From: Alkalihalobacillus sp. FSL W8-0930
GTDB lineage: Bacteria > Bacillota > Bacilli > Bacillales > Bacillaceae_D
Direction of reading: 5' to 3'
Length of the DNA: 64,000 nucleotides
Assembly (NCBI GenBank): GCA_037965595.1
Contig: CP150183.1
Location: 2,356,001-2,420,000 of the forward strand
A model generated the notes under the pieces. That model saw only the letters and a program-made list of their open reading frames with translations. It ran no database searches and had not been told where the DNA came from. Each line of letters begins with the position of its first letter. Positions within the stretch are counted from its first letter, which is position 1. The position numbers and the translations under genes were made by a program. Of this stretch, positions 1 through 6,621 are shown one piece after another.

Positions 1-11
1 ATATCTAACCT

Positions 12-75
12 CTCTCTTTCTTTTCATTTTACCGACCCTCGAGTCTCACGAAAGTCAATGAAATTTGAAAGAGAG
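12..75. repeat. Imperfect inverted repeat at window edge
   Basis: CTCTCTTTC at 12-20 is mirrored by GAAAGAGAG at 67-75, and the bases just inside (TTTTCATT against AATGAAAT) also pair partly, with about 28 bases between the arms. It could be a terminator for a gene left of the window or chance. No gene is seen in positions 1-266. Confidence 0.3.
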
Positions 76-157
76 TTTCCTTCTTCTCCGATTTTTACAC
101 AAGGTCTATTATAGGGCTTCTTTCGATTTGCGCAAGATCTTTTTATTTATTGAGGTA

Positions 158-187
158 TTGACATCATTTGGATAAAAGAGGTATGAA
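158..187 (+). promoter_or_regulatory. Putative sigma-A promoter for the 267-841 gene pair
   Basis: A perfect -35 TTGACA (158-163) is followed after 18 bp by TATGAA (182-187). It sits about 80 bp upstream of the small TTG-start gene and points the right way. The -10 is only a partial match, so this is a moderate call. Confidence 0.4.
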
Positions 188-266
188 TAAGCTAACACTA
201 GAAAAGTCGGCATCATCCTACTAGAATCATTTAACAATAAGAATGCAATCGAAAAGAGGAAATCTA

Positions 267-401
267 TTGATCTCAGTTCAAGTAAATCAGCTAGCTGAAG
301 AAGATAAAGGGATTGCGGAAATACATGGACCCTATCGTTGCTTTTCCATCTATCCGAATTCAGAGGATTATGTAACTGCAACAAGAGATGTATTCCAATG
401 A
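267..401 (+). CDS. Small 44-residue hypothetical protein, TTG start
   Basis: The reading frame begins at TTG 267, preceded by an AGAGGA ribosome-binding site about six bases upstream, and ends at TGA 399-401. The stop overlaps the ATG of the next gene in an ATGA arrangement, which suggests translational coupling. The predicted peptide is soluble and mixed in composition (it contains the stretch AEIHGPYRCFSIYPNSEDY) and has no signal or membrane segment. I do not recognise a family. Coding is inferred from the site, the coupling and the non-repetitive composition. It could instead be the remnant N-terminus of a longer protein joined to the next frame. Confidence 0.5.
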   Translation: MISVQVNQLAEEDKGIAEIHGPYRCFSIYPNSEDYVTATRDVFQ

Positions 402-841
402 AACTTATCTTTGCATTTTACGAGGGTTTAGAAAAAGAATACAGCGAGTGGTTTCAAAAGAGGAATATTTCTTTTAAGCTATTTTATTCGGTGATTGATG
501 AGAAAAAAGGTAAGACTACGTATAAATCTCCCTTAATAGAAGCTACAATCATGAATGCTCAAGACTTCTTATCAGTGCTCCATTTCACCTTTTGGCTCCC
601 TATGCAAAATGAGTTTTTTGTCCTTTCACTTAACGGAGAGGTTTCATTTGAAGAGAGATCTCCTTATTCGGACAGTAAAAGAAAACAGCTTGTTCCGATC
701 TTGGACATGCTACCTAACAACACATATATAACTATTGCTCATGACGCACAAGGGATTTTTCTTTTATCAAATCATGAGAGCTATCAGTCAACTACTGCAC
801 TCAAAAACTCCCTTCCTCCTTGTATTACGGTTGAAACATAA
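398..841 (+). CDS. Hypothetical protein, 147 residues
   Basis: I chose the ATG at 398, inside a longer open frame, because it overlaps the stop of the preceding small gene (ATGA) and because the protein from there looks natural (MKLIFAFYEGLEKEYSEW). It is soluble, with alternating hydrophobic stretches suggestive of a small alpha/beta fold, and has no signal peptide or membrane segment. No family is recognised. It ends only three bases from the convergent DinB-like gene, with no clear terminator between. It probably forms a two-gene unit with the small upstream frame. Confidence 0.6.
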   Translation: MKLIFAFYEGLEKEYSEWFQKRNISFKLFYSVIDEKKGKTTYKSPLIEATIMNAQDFLSVLHFTFWLPMQNEFFVLSLNGEVSFEERSPYSDSKRKQLVPILDMLPNNTYITIAHDAQGIFLLSNHESYQSTTALKNSLPPCITVET

Positions 842-844
842 ATG

Positions 845-1303
845 TTATAGCACTCGTCCAACTACATATGCAGGCACTGGCGTAAATCCCAGCTGCCTTG
901 CCCATACGGAAAGCTGACCAATGTGATGAATTTCATGCACAACGATATGGTGAATAATCTCATTTTCTGTGTAAGTTTCAGCCTCCCACGGAACGTTGAT
1001 TCTTTTTTCTAACTGTCGTTCAAAAGATGCGTCTAACCATTTCTCATTTTCTTTTCGCAGTTGTTCTGACAAAGAAATGACCTTCTCTAGCGATGCATAA
1101 TCCTCATATACATAAACAATATATTCTTTGCCTTGAATTCCACGTATCCAGCTATGCTCAACTTCAACAATATGAAATAGAGTATACAATATACTCCTGG
1201 CACCGCCACCTAACTCTTTTTTTAATAGATGTCGGGGAATTTGATCACACCATTCAAACCATTCATCACGAACCTGCCAGTTATAATTGAACAATATTTT
1301 CAT
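845..1303 (-). CDS. DinB / YfiT-like metal-dependent protein
   Basis: The 152-residue protein has the four-helix-bundle pattern of the DinB superfamily. A histidine pair near the end of helix 2 (H44, H50 in the segment HIVEVEH) and a His-rich helix (H118, H119, H123, H126, H127 in HHIVVHEIHHIG) match the three-histidine metal site. Bacterial members often act as bacillithiol- or mycothiol-dependent transferases, and Bacillaceae use bacillithiol, but the substrate here cannot be read from sequence. The ATG at 1303 has a good site (AAGGAAT). The gene is monocistronic and convergent with the hypothetical gene to its left. Confidence 0.75.
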   Translation of the reverse strand: MKILFNYNWQVRDEWFEWCDQIPRHLLKKELGGGARSILYTLFHIVEVEHSWIRGIQGKEYIVYVYEDYASLEKVISLSEQLRKENEKWLDASFERQLEKRINVPWEAETYTENEIIHHIVVHEIHHIGQLSVWARQLGFTPVPAYVVGRVL

Positions 1304-1350
1304 GTGATCATTCCTTCCTATTTAAAATTGAAGTCACATTGAAAGGAGGA

Positions 1351-1752
1351 CTATTCAGTCTCTTCCTCAAAGTAAATCGTCTCTTCTCCCTCACTCCAAG
1401 TGATCATTAACCCAAAGTTTCCTCCGTTCGCATAGGCACCCTCTAGTCCGTAGTTCCCATACCTTTTGTAAAAAACCCCGTCATCGTTCGGAGAAACATC
1501 ACCATATGTGTCAGGAATATTGTATTGTTTTATCGTCCTTACTTCTATCGTCTCTGGCTCCGCGCCTTCTCCTTGATATGTAAGCTCTACGTGTGCATCT
1601 TCATAAGTTGGCTCAATTGTAGGTTCTAACACAAGAAGAATCTCCCCAGTCCAACTTTCTGATTCTCCACTAAAGTAGCGATCATCAAGATCAGCACTGC
1701 CACAAGCAAATAAAAAGATCGTAAGCAAGATTACTAGAAATGACCACTTCAT
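1351..1752 (-). CDS. Small acidic lipoprotein, hypothetical
   Basis: The 133-residue product begins with a type II signal peptide: a hydrophobic stretch ending in the lipobox LFAC-G with Cys17 as the lipidated residue. The mature part is strongly acidic (many Glu and Asp, ending EEETE), as is common for proteins exposed to an alkaline medium. No enzymatic motif is visible. A hairpin terminator separates it from the membrane-protein gene upstream. Several unrelated-looking lipoproteins of similar build occur in this window. Function unknown. Confidence 0.7.
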   Translation of the reverse strand: MKWSFLVILLTIFLFACGSADLDDRYFSGESESWTGEILLVLEPTIEPTYEDAHVELTYQGEGAEPETIEVRTIKQYNIPDTYGDVSPNDDGVFYKRYGNYGLEGAYANGGNFGLMITWSEGEETIYFEEETE

Positions 1753-1790
1753 CGCTTCCCTCCTCTATTAATAATAGATTAATTTCATTC

Positions 1791-1817
1791 AAAAAAGAGG
1801 TTTCAATTGAAACCTCT
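1791..1817 (-). terminator. Rho-independent terminator after the 1803-2096 gene
   Basis: AGAGGTTTC (1796-1804) and GAAACCTCT (1809-1817) form a perfect 9-bp stem with an AATT loop. On the minus strand it is followed by a run of six T. The stem includes the stop codon region of the gene it ends. Confidence 0.8.
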
Positions 1818-2096
1818 CCCCTTCTTGTTCATGTTTTTTGAGTGTGGTAATAAAATGATCATTAATGGGATAACAGCTAGAAAGATCATGGTAAATCCAA
1901 GAATTGAATAAGGATTTGTGATATTTTCTTGGACAATTAACCCATAATAGATAAACCCAATCGCAGCAAATTCCATCATTAAAATTGGAATAAATTTAGT
2001 GATTAGAGGTAGATCTTTTTTACTAAGCATTAACGCTACCACGGTTACGCTTGCAACAAGAATGATAGCTAAACTAATAGGAACTAAAAAATCCAA
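1803..2096 (-). CDS. Small three-helix membrane protein, hypothetical
   Basis: About 97 residues with three hydrophobic segments separated by short charged loops and a basic tail (NKKGRG). I place the start at TTG 2096, which has AAGGGG nine bases upstream; an in-frame ATG at 2114 has no visible ribosome-binding site. No family is recognised. It lies downstream of the XRE/membrane pair, with a 64-nt gap to the YRY-ending protein, so it may share that transcript. Function unknown. Confidence 0.6.
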   Translation of the reverse strand: MDFLVPISLAIILVASVTVVALMLSKKDLPLITKFIPILMMEFAAIGFIYYGLIVQENITNPYSILGFTMIFLAVIPLMIILLPHSKNMNKKGRGFN

Positions 2097-2178
2097 ATGA
2101 TTCAACCCCTTCATATGATTTTATGCAAGCGACATAGCCTATAAACAATTTTTTAATCTTATACCCATTTTAGTGCAA

Positions 2179-2574
2179 TTAATAACGTTTAGAAAAGAAT
2201 ACAAATAAAAGAAAAACTGTACAAATAATTAAAGCAGTAAACATTCCTAATAGTTGTAGTGCAGTAAGATGAATCAGTTCGGTATAGAGCAAGGTCATAA
2301 GTATAAGAGAGTATCCCATATTAAAGAAATAACTAGTAGAAAAGGCTTTTTGCTTAATTAGTTTTACCCGCTCATCGTTCACAATAAATTGAGGCACAAG
2401 ATAAGCATTAGCAGCACACACTACCGCCATCGAAATAATCAAAAATTCATGCCCGTCTATCTTGCCATCAAGCGACACACTTAAGACGATTAACCCTACT
2501 CCAAGAATTAAAAAGAAAACAGAACTAAGTATAAAAAATACTCTGTACGACCTCACATTCATTTCATTCATCAT
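2179..2574 (-). CDS. Four-helix membrane protein paired with XRE regulator
   Basis: The 131-residue protein has about four transmembrane segments and short loops. Its start overlaps the stop of the upstream regulator gene by four bases (ATGA), so the two are translated together. Small XRE regulators of the COG1476 type are often encoded with a partner membrane protein of this size in Firmicutes. The partner is usually thought to sense something or to be the regulated product; that role is inferred from pairing only. No transport or enzyme motif is visible. Confidence 0.7.
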   Translation of the reverse strand: MMNEMNVRSYRVFFILSSVFFLILGVGLIVLSVSLDGKIDGHEFLIISMAVVCAANAYLVPQFIVNDERVKLIKQKAFSTSYFFNMGYSLILMTLLYTELIHLTALQLLGMFTALIICTVFLLFVFFSKRY

Positions 2575-2777
2575 TTCTCCTCCTCTTCGTCAAGATGAAA
2601 TACGTCCTCTACGGTCGAGTGGAAACATCTCGCTATTTGAATGGCAAGTGGTAATGAAGGATGATACTTTCCCTTTTCAATAGAGATAATGGTTTGCCTT
2701 GAAACGCCTAGCTTTTGTGCTAGTGCTTCCTGAGACCATAGGTGTTTTTTTCGCAGCTCTTTGATTGAATTTTTCAT
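2571..2777 (-). CDS. XRE-family (COG1476-like) transcriptional regulator
   Basis: The 68-residue protein is almost entirely one helix-turn-helix domain: RKKHLWSQEALAQKLGVSR starts the recognition region and QTIISIEKGKYHPSLPLA completes the classical XRE signature. Length and layout match the compact COG1476 regulators, which have no effector domain. The ATG at 2777 has a strong AGGAGG site. Upstream, two abutting palindromes overlap the promoter (see 2798-2839), so negative autoregulation is likely. It is translationally coupled to the membrane protein downstream. Confidence 0.85.
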   Translation of the reverse strand: MKNSIKELRKKHLWSQEALAQKLGVSRQTIISIEKGKYHPSLPLAIQIARCFHSTVEDVFHLDEEEEK

Positions 2778-2797
2778 ACACTAGCCTCCTATCGCCG

Positions 2798-2839
2798 ATT
2801 ATAAAGTAAAGCACCCTTTACGTAAAGGGTACTTTACTT
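2798..2839 (-). promoter_or_regulatory. Promoter with tandem GTAAAG-N4-CTTTAC operators
   Basis: On the minus strand TTTACG (2821-2826) and a perfect TATAAT (2798-2803) are 17 bp apart. Two identical-form palindromes, GTAAAG-N4-CTTTAC, lie directly end to end at 2806-2821 and 2822-2837, covering the -35 element and all but two bases of the spacer. Together they also make a 36-bp dyad (2804-2839) with one mismatch. This is the expected place for the XRE regulator of the same operon to bind. No T-run follows on either side, so a terminator is unlikely. Confidence 0.75.
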
Positions 2840-2852
2840 ATATCTAGTCTGC

Positions 2853-3395
2853 TTACTCATTTTCTTCATCTTCTTCATGAACATCATCTGGCATTCGTTC
2901 GACAAACAATCCCCTACTCTCCATTCTACGTTTAAACGAGTGGATGGGTTCGTCCGAGTATAGATACATGTAATAATCGAAGCCAAACGACACCATCATG
3001 CACTCTTCCATCTCCAACTGTGCCCATAATAGCTCTCGTAAAATTAATTTGGCGAACGACTCGATTTCAGGAATAGATAATTGATCTTTATCTTTTACAC
3101 TTGAAAAAAGCCTCTTCATCTCTGGTGTTGTACGTGAGTCAAAGTGTTGCACAAAATCTTCATACCTCTCTAGTTTCGTTACTCGAAGCGATTCGATTGA
3201 GTGCAGCTTCATAAATTGCACAATGGCCTCGACATAGAGTTGCTCGATATGTACATATTCTTCTTCAGATAATAACCCTGACTTCCCTTGTTTTTCCCCT
3301 ATATCATTGTATGAAATCCATTCCTCTTGATCTGTATAAATCCCATATTGATCACGGTTCGCTGGATTATACTTGGTTACTCGATACTTATTCAT
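2853..3395 (-). CDS. Hypothetical acidic protein, 180 residues
   Basis: Soluble protein with a basic-aromatic N-terminus (MNKYRVTKYNPANRDQYG), a helical middle and a very acidic tail (HEEDEENE). No signal peptide or catalytic motif is seen and I do not recognise the family, although the look is of a conserved Bacillaceae hypothetical. Its start overlaps the end of the GNAT gene by eight bases, so the two are probably co-transcribed. Function unknown. Confidence 0.65.
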   Translation of the reverse strand: MNKYRVTKYNPANRDQYGIYTDQEEWISYNDIGEKQGKSGLLSEEEYVHIEQLYVEAIVQFMKLHSIESLRVTKLERYEDFVQHFDSRTTPEMKRLFSSVKDKDQLSIPEIESFAKLILRELLWAQLEMEECMMVSFGFDYYMYLYSDEPIHSFKRRMESRGLFVERMPDDVHEEDEENE

Positions 3396-3909
3396 TCATA
3401 TTCTCCTTTAAATCAAGGACCATCATATCCTCATCTGCATATGTTTCATTGGTTCGTTTTAAAGCACGCTTATCTACTCCATAACATCTAAATCCAAGAG
3501 ACTCATATAGCCTTTTTGCTCGATCATTAGTAGAAACGACCGTTAAGTAAATTTGTTCAATTCCCTGCTTCTTTCTGGCAAACGTGATGGCATATTGAAG
3601 TAATTCTCTACCCATTCCTTTTCCTTGGTGATCGGGTTGAACGTACATCGCCACAAGCGTAGCTCGGTGCTTTAATTTCTGTTTCTGTTCAAATAGTAAA
3701 GTCACTACTCCTATTAAATCTTCAGAGTGGAACACTCCAAGTGTTGTCGCTCCTTCTGCCTTTAACCGTAACTGAAATACTTCAGCAGAAACTTGTTGTT
3801 CTTCTTCAAAACTTGTTGCGAATGATTCTGGTGATTTATTTAAAGCTTCTAACCGAATGTTTCTGTAGTTGTTTGCATCTTGATCGATTAATGGGCGATA
3901 CTTCAACAT
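3388..3909 (-). CDS. GNAT-family N-acetyltransferase
   Basis: From the ATG at 3909 the product is 173 residues and starts with the typical GNAT beginning (MLKYRPLIDQDANNYRNIRLE). Motif A, VQPDHQGKGMGREL, is the acetyl-CoA pyrophosphate loop, and the later VSTNDRAKRLYESLGF is motif B. A start at 4002 would add 31 residues but lacks a ribosome-binding site, while 3909 has GGAAGG ten bases upstream. The acceptor substrate cannot be predicted. The end overlaps the hypothetical gene at 2853-3395. Confidence 0.85.
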   Translation of the reverse strand: MLKYRPLIDQDANNYRNIRLEALNKSPESFATSFEEEQQVSAEVFQLRLKAEGATTLGVFHSEDLIGVVTLLFEQKQKLKHRATLVAMYVQPDHQGKGMGRELLQYAITFARKKQGIEQIYLTVVSTNDRAKRLYESLGFRCYGVDKRALKRTNETYADEDMMVLDLKENMNE

Positions 3910-4040
3910 CTTGCCACTACCTTCCTTTACAAATTCTTCACACAAACCCTCTTGTTTTAAGCGCATAAGCCCCTCATGATTAATTGTATATGAAGATTTC
4001 ATTGCGTTCAGTAAAATACGACAACTAGAGGATGAGGATT

Positions 4041-5108
4041 ATGAACATAACCAAAACCTACTATCATTCAATTGATGTCTTCAGGTTCATCTGTGCGATC
4101 TTCGTCGTTACCGTACACATCACTTCTCACATTCCAAGTCATGACATTGCGACTTGGACTAACTACTATAGCTATCGATACCTTCTAGATATCGGGAGTC
4201 CATTCTTTTTTATGGCTGCAGGATTTATCCTCTTTCACAAAAGTTCTGATCAAGGGCCATCTTATCTCATCACATATGGAAAGAAGATTCTTTCCTATTT
4301 TATCGTATTCTCCCTATTCTATATGATGGCAAGAGTCATTGTTGAAGCAATTAGCGCACTCGCACTAAGTGAGTCTGTGACAGAAGCGATTCGCGCTCAA
4401 CTTAGTCAGTGGAGTGCATTAAATGCCCTGAATGGATCGATTGGTTCCTTCCAGCTTTACTTTCTTGTTCTCTTACTCTATTCAGCGCTAGCCTTGTATG
4501 GATTACTTCGCTTACGCATGCACCCGCTCGGTATATTTGCAGTAGCCATAGCTCTGTACGGGCTTGAAAATATAGGATTCTTTGATTCTATTCAGCTGTT
4601 TCAATATAAAAGCTTTGCATTTGGTTTCCTTTATGTTGTGCTTGGTTACACATTAAGCTATACGAAAGATCATATAAGCTACCGAGCTCCGTGGCTTTAT
4701 ACGCTTCTTTTTGCAGCTGCTTACGTTGCAAATTATTATTACCAGTTAGGGCTTGCTTGGATCCTGCTACCTTTATTTACATTTTCATTAGGCTCACTAT
4801 GTGTTCAGTATCCGAATTTAGGTAAAGGTACAATTCTAACAAAGCTTTCCTCCTATTCATTAGCTATTTATATTTTGCATATCTTTGTTGAACTTCTTGT
4901 GTTAAAAGGTGTTCAACTGGCCGGGTGGACAACTTACTATACGAGTCCGCTCTATTACGTAGGAACAATTATTTTATGTATCGTCCTACCGATCTTTATT
5001 TTTCAGCCTATTTATCGCAGCGCCTTATGGATAAAGGAAAAATGGTTGTTTACTACTAAAATGAAGACGAGTAAAAAAGAAGCGTATCAGCAAGAACAAC
5101 TTGGTTAA
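4041..5108 (+). CDS. Acyltransferase 3 family integral membrane protein
   Basis: The roughly 355-residue protein has about ten transmembrane segments. The N-terminal part has the family signature: a helix with FRFICAIFVVTVHITSH, where the His is the presumed catalytic residue, and SPFFFMAAGFILF in the next helix. Members O-acetylate sugars or other extracytoplasmic molecules; the acceptor here is unknown. The ATG at 4041 is preferred over 4032 because of GAGG about nine bases upstream. The gene is alone and ends in a strong terminator. Confidence 0.85.
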   Translation: MNITKTYYHSIDVFRFICAIFVVTVHITSHIPSHDIATWTNYYSYRYLLDIGSPFFFMAAGFILFHKSSDQGPSYLITYGKKILSYFIVFSLFYMMARVIVEAISALALSESVTEAIRAQLSQWSALNALNGSIGSFQLYFLVLLLYSALALYGLLRLRMHPLGIFAVAIALYGLENIGFFDSIQLFQYKSFAFGFLYVVLGYTLSYTKDHISYRAPWLYTLLFAAAYVANYYYQLGLAWILLPLFTFSLGSLCVQYPNLGKGTILTKLSSYSLAIYILHIFVELLVLKGVQLAGWTTYYTSPLYYVGTIILCIVLPIFIFQPIYRSALWIKEKWLFTTKMKTSKKEAYQQEQLG

Positions 5109-5118
5109 TGATCGAGAA

Positions 5119-5155
5119 AGATTCGATACAGCTTATCGCTTATCGGATCTTTTTT
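5119..5155 (+). terminator. Rho-independent terminator after acyltransferase gene
   Basis: AGATTCGATA (5119-5128) pairs with TATCGGATCT (5141-5150), with one G-U pair in a 10-bp stem, followed by a T-run. Confidence 0.75.
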
Positions 5156-5165
5156 CATTTCATCC

Positions 5166-5223
5166 TTGCTTTTAGATCAGGGAATAAGATATACTATTTA
5201 CTATTAACAAATCGTTAATAGTA
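5166..5223 (+). promoter_or_regulatory. nrtR-pncA-pncB promoter and palindromic operator
   Basis: TTGCTT (5166-5171) and TATACT (5190-5195) are 18 bp apart. Immediately downstream, at the expected transcription start, lies a perfect inverted repeat: ACTATTAAC (5200-5208), five bases, GTTAATAGT (5214-5222), extendable by one more pair to 5199-5223. A site there would block initiation. Because the first gene of the operon encodes an NrtR-type regulator, this is the likely NrtR operator; binding is inferred. Confidence 0.75.
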
Positions 5224-5242
5224 TTTTGCGCAGGAGGTTTGA

Positions 5243-6034
5243 ATGTCTACAAATCATCAAGCTCTTAAACAGTATGATCGCAACAAGTACCGAACTCCTG
5301 ATGGATATACATCTGATATTGCTGTATTCACTATAGTCTCAACGGAACAACTTGCATATAAGCCTCCTAAAATGGAGCTTGCTCTCATGTTGATTCAGCG
5401 GGCTGCAACCAATGCAGAAGGCGATGCAAACATTGAAGCGAACAAATGGGCCTTGCCTGGTGGCTTTGTTCAAGAATCAGAGACGGCATTTGAAGCAGCA
5501 AAACGAGAACTCCATGAGGAAACAAACATTCGAGATATTCATCTAAAGCATTTTGGGGTATATGATCAACCAGGACGTGATCCCCGGGGATGGATTATCT
5601 CTAATGCTCATTATGCCATCGTTTCAGAGAACAAGGTCTCCATGCGAAAAGCAAATGATGATGCGGCCGAGGTGCAACTTTTCTCCATGGCTGAAGTGCA
5701 AAAGCTCTCTCAAGAGTCAAAATTAGCTTTTGATCATGATGAGATCATTCAAGCAGCAATTCAGCAAATAAAAATGGACTTGTTACAAACGACTGTAGCA
5801 AAAGAATTTTTACCGGATACCTTTACCTTTTCTGAGTTACAAGCAGTGCTACTTACTGTAACGGACGATCCTGCAATTACAAGCAACCAGTCATTTATTA
5901 GGAAAATTAAATCATTGCCTTTTCTTGAAGCCGTTCCTGGACAAACAACACAACGTACATCAAAGACCCCTACTCAGCTTTACACCTTTGTTGAAATGGA
6001 CGTGCTTAAACCCATTTACACGGCCAAATATTAA
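5243..6034 (+). CDS. nrtR: NrtR-type Nudix regulator of NAD metabolism
   Basis: 263 residues with an N-terminal Nudix domain and a C-terminal winged-helix-like region, the layout of NrtR. The Nudix box G74-x5-E80-x7-R88-E89-L-x-E92-E93 is complete except that the final Gly is Asn95. The NrtR-specific YDQPGRDPRGW, which contacts ADP-ribose, is at about 107-117. NrtR proteins repress NAD genes and release DNA on binding ADP-ribose. The intact acidic box means hydrolytic activity may be retained. AGGAGG precedes the ATG. It is the first gene of an operon with pncA and pncB. Confidence 0.85.
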   Translation: MSTNHQALKQYDRNKYRTPDGYTSDIAVFTIVSTEQLAYKPPKMELALMLIQRAATNAEGDANIEANKWALPGGFVQESETAFEAAKRELHEETNIRDIHLKHFGVYDQPGRDPRGWIISNAHYAIVSENKVSMRKANDDAAEVQLFSMAEVQKLSQESKLAFDHDEIIQAAIQQIKMDLLQTTVAKEFLPDTFTFSELQAVLLTVTDDPAITSNQSFIRKIKSLPFLEAVPGQTTQRTSKTPTQLYTFVEMDVLKPIYTAKY

Positions 6035-6050
6035 TGATGGAGGGATTTCT

Positions 6051-6596
6051 ATGAAAGCTTTGCTAAATATCGATTATACATTTGATTTTGTTGATACAGA
6101 TGGATTACTGACATGTGGAAAGCCTGGTCAAGACATTGAACAGAAGATCACAACTATTACCAATGAGTTTATAACGAATAACTACTATGTTGTATTTGCT
6201 GTTGATTTACATAAAGAAAAGGACCCACTACATCCTGAATCTTCACTTTTTCCTCCTCATAACATCGAAGGGACAAAAGGACGAGAGCTCTACGGGAAAT
6301 TAAATGATGTGTATCAATCAACTAAACATGAAGACAATGTATATTGGATGGATAAAACAAGATACAGTGCCTTTGCTGGTACGGATCTCGAACTACGATT
6401 ACGCGAACGCCAAATTACAGAGCTCCACTTAGTGGGAGTGTGTACGGATATATGTATCCTGCATACAGCCGTTGATGCCTACAACAAAGGATTTAAAATC
6501 GTCATTCATGAACACGCTGTTGCAAGCTTTAACGCTGCAGGACATACATGGGCACTTGAACATTTTAGGGGATCACTTGGCGCAACCATTGTATAA
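6051..6596 (+). CDS. pncA: Nicotinamidase PncA
   Basis: 181-residue cysteine hydrolase that converts nicotinamide to nicotinate plus ammonia in NAD salvage. The catalytic triad is visible as D8, K102 and C131 (in GVCTDICILHTA), with metal ligands D52, H54 (VDLH) and H70 (FPPHN). It closely resembles B. subtilis PncA by eye. The start at 6051 has GGAGGG upstream; a longer frame reaches back into nrtR but lacks support. Only 16 bases separate it from nrtR. Confidence 0.93.
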   Translation: MKALLNIDYTFDFVDTDGLLTCGKPGQDIEQKITTITNEFITNNYYVVFAVDLHKEKDPLHPESSLFPPHNIEGTKGRELYGKLNDVYQSTKHEDNVYWMDKTRYSAFAGTDLELRLRERQITELHLVGVCTDICILHTAVDAYNKGFKIVIHEHAVASFNAAGHTWALEHFRGSLGATIV

Positions 6597-6621
6597 ATGA
6601 GAACTTTAGGAGGTTTCATAT

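Noticed and set aside
109-384. 91-codon minus-strand frame opposite the start of the 267-841 gene pair
   Set aside because: It overlaps a better supported plus-strand pair and has unlikely composition with no ribosome site.
2804-2839. Rho-independent terminator of the 2853-3395 gene
   Set aside because: The dyad lacks a T-run on the minus strand and coincides with a well-spaced promoter; operator is the better reading.
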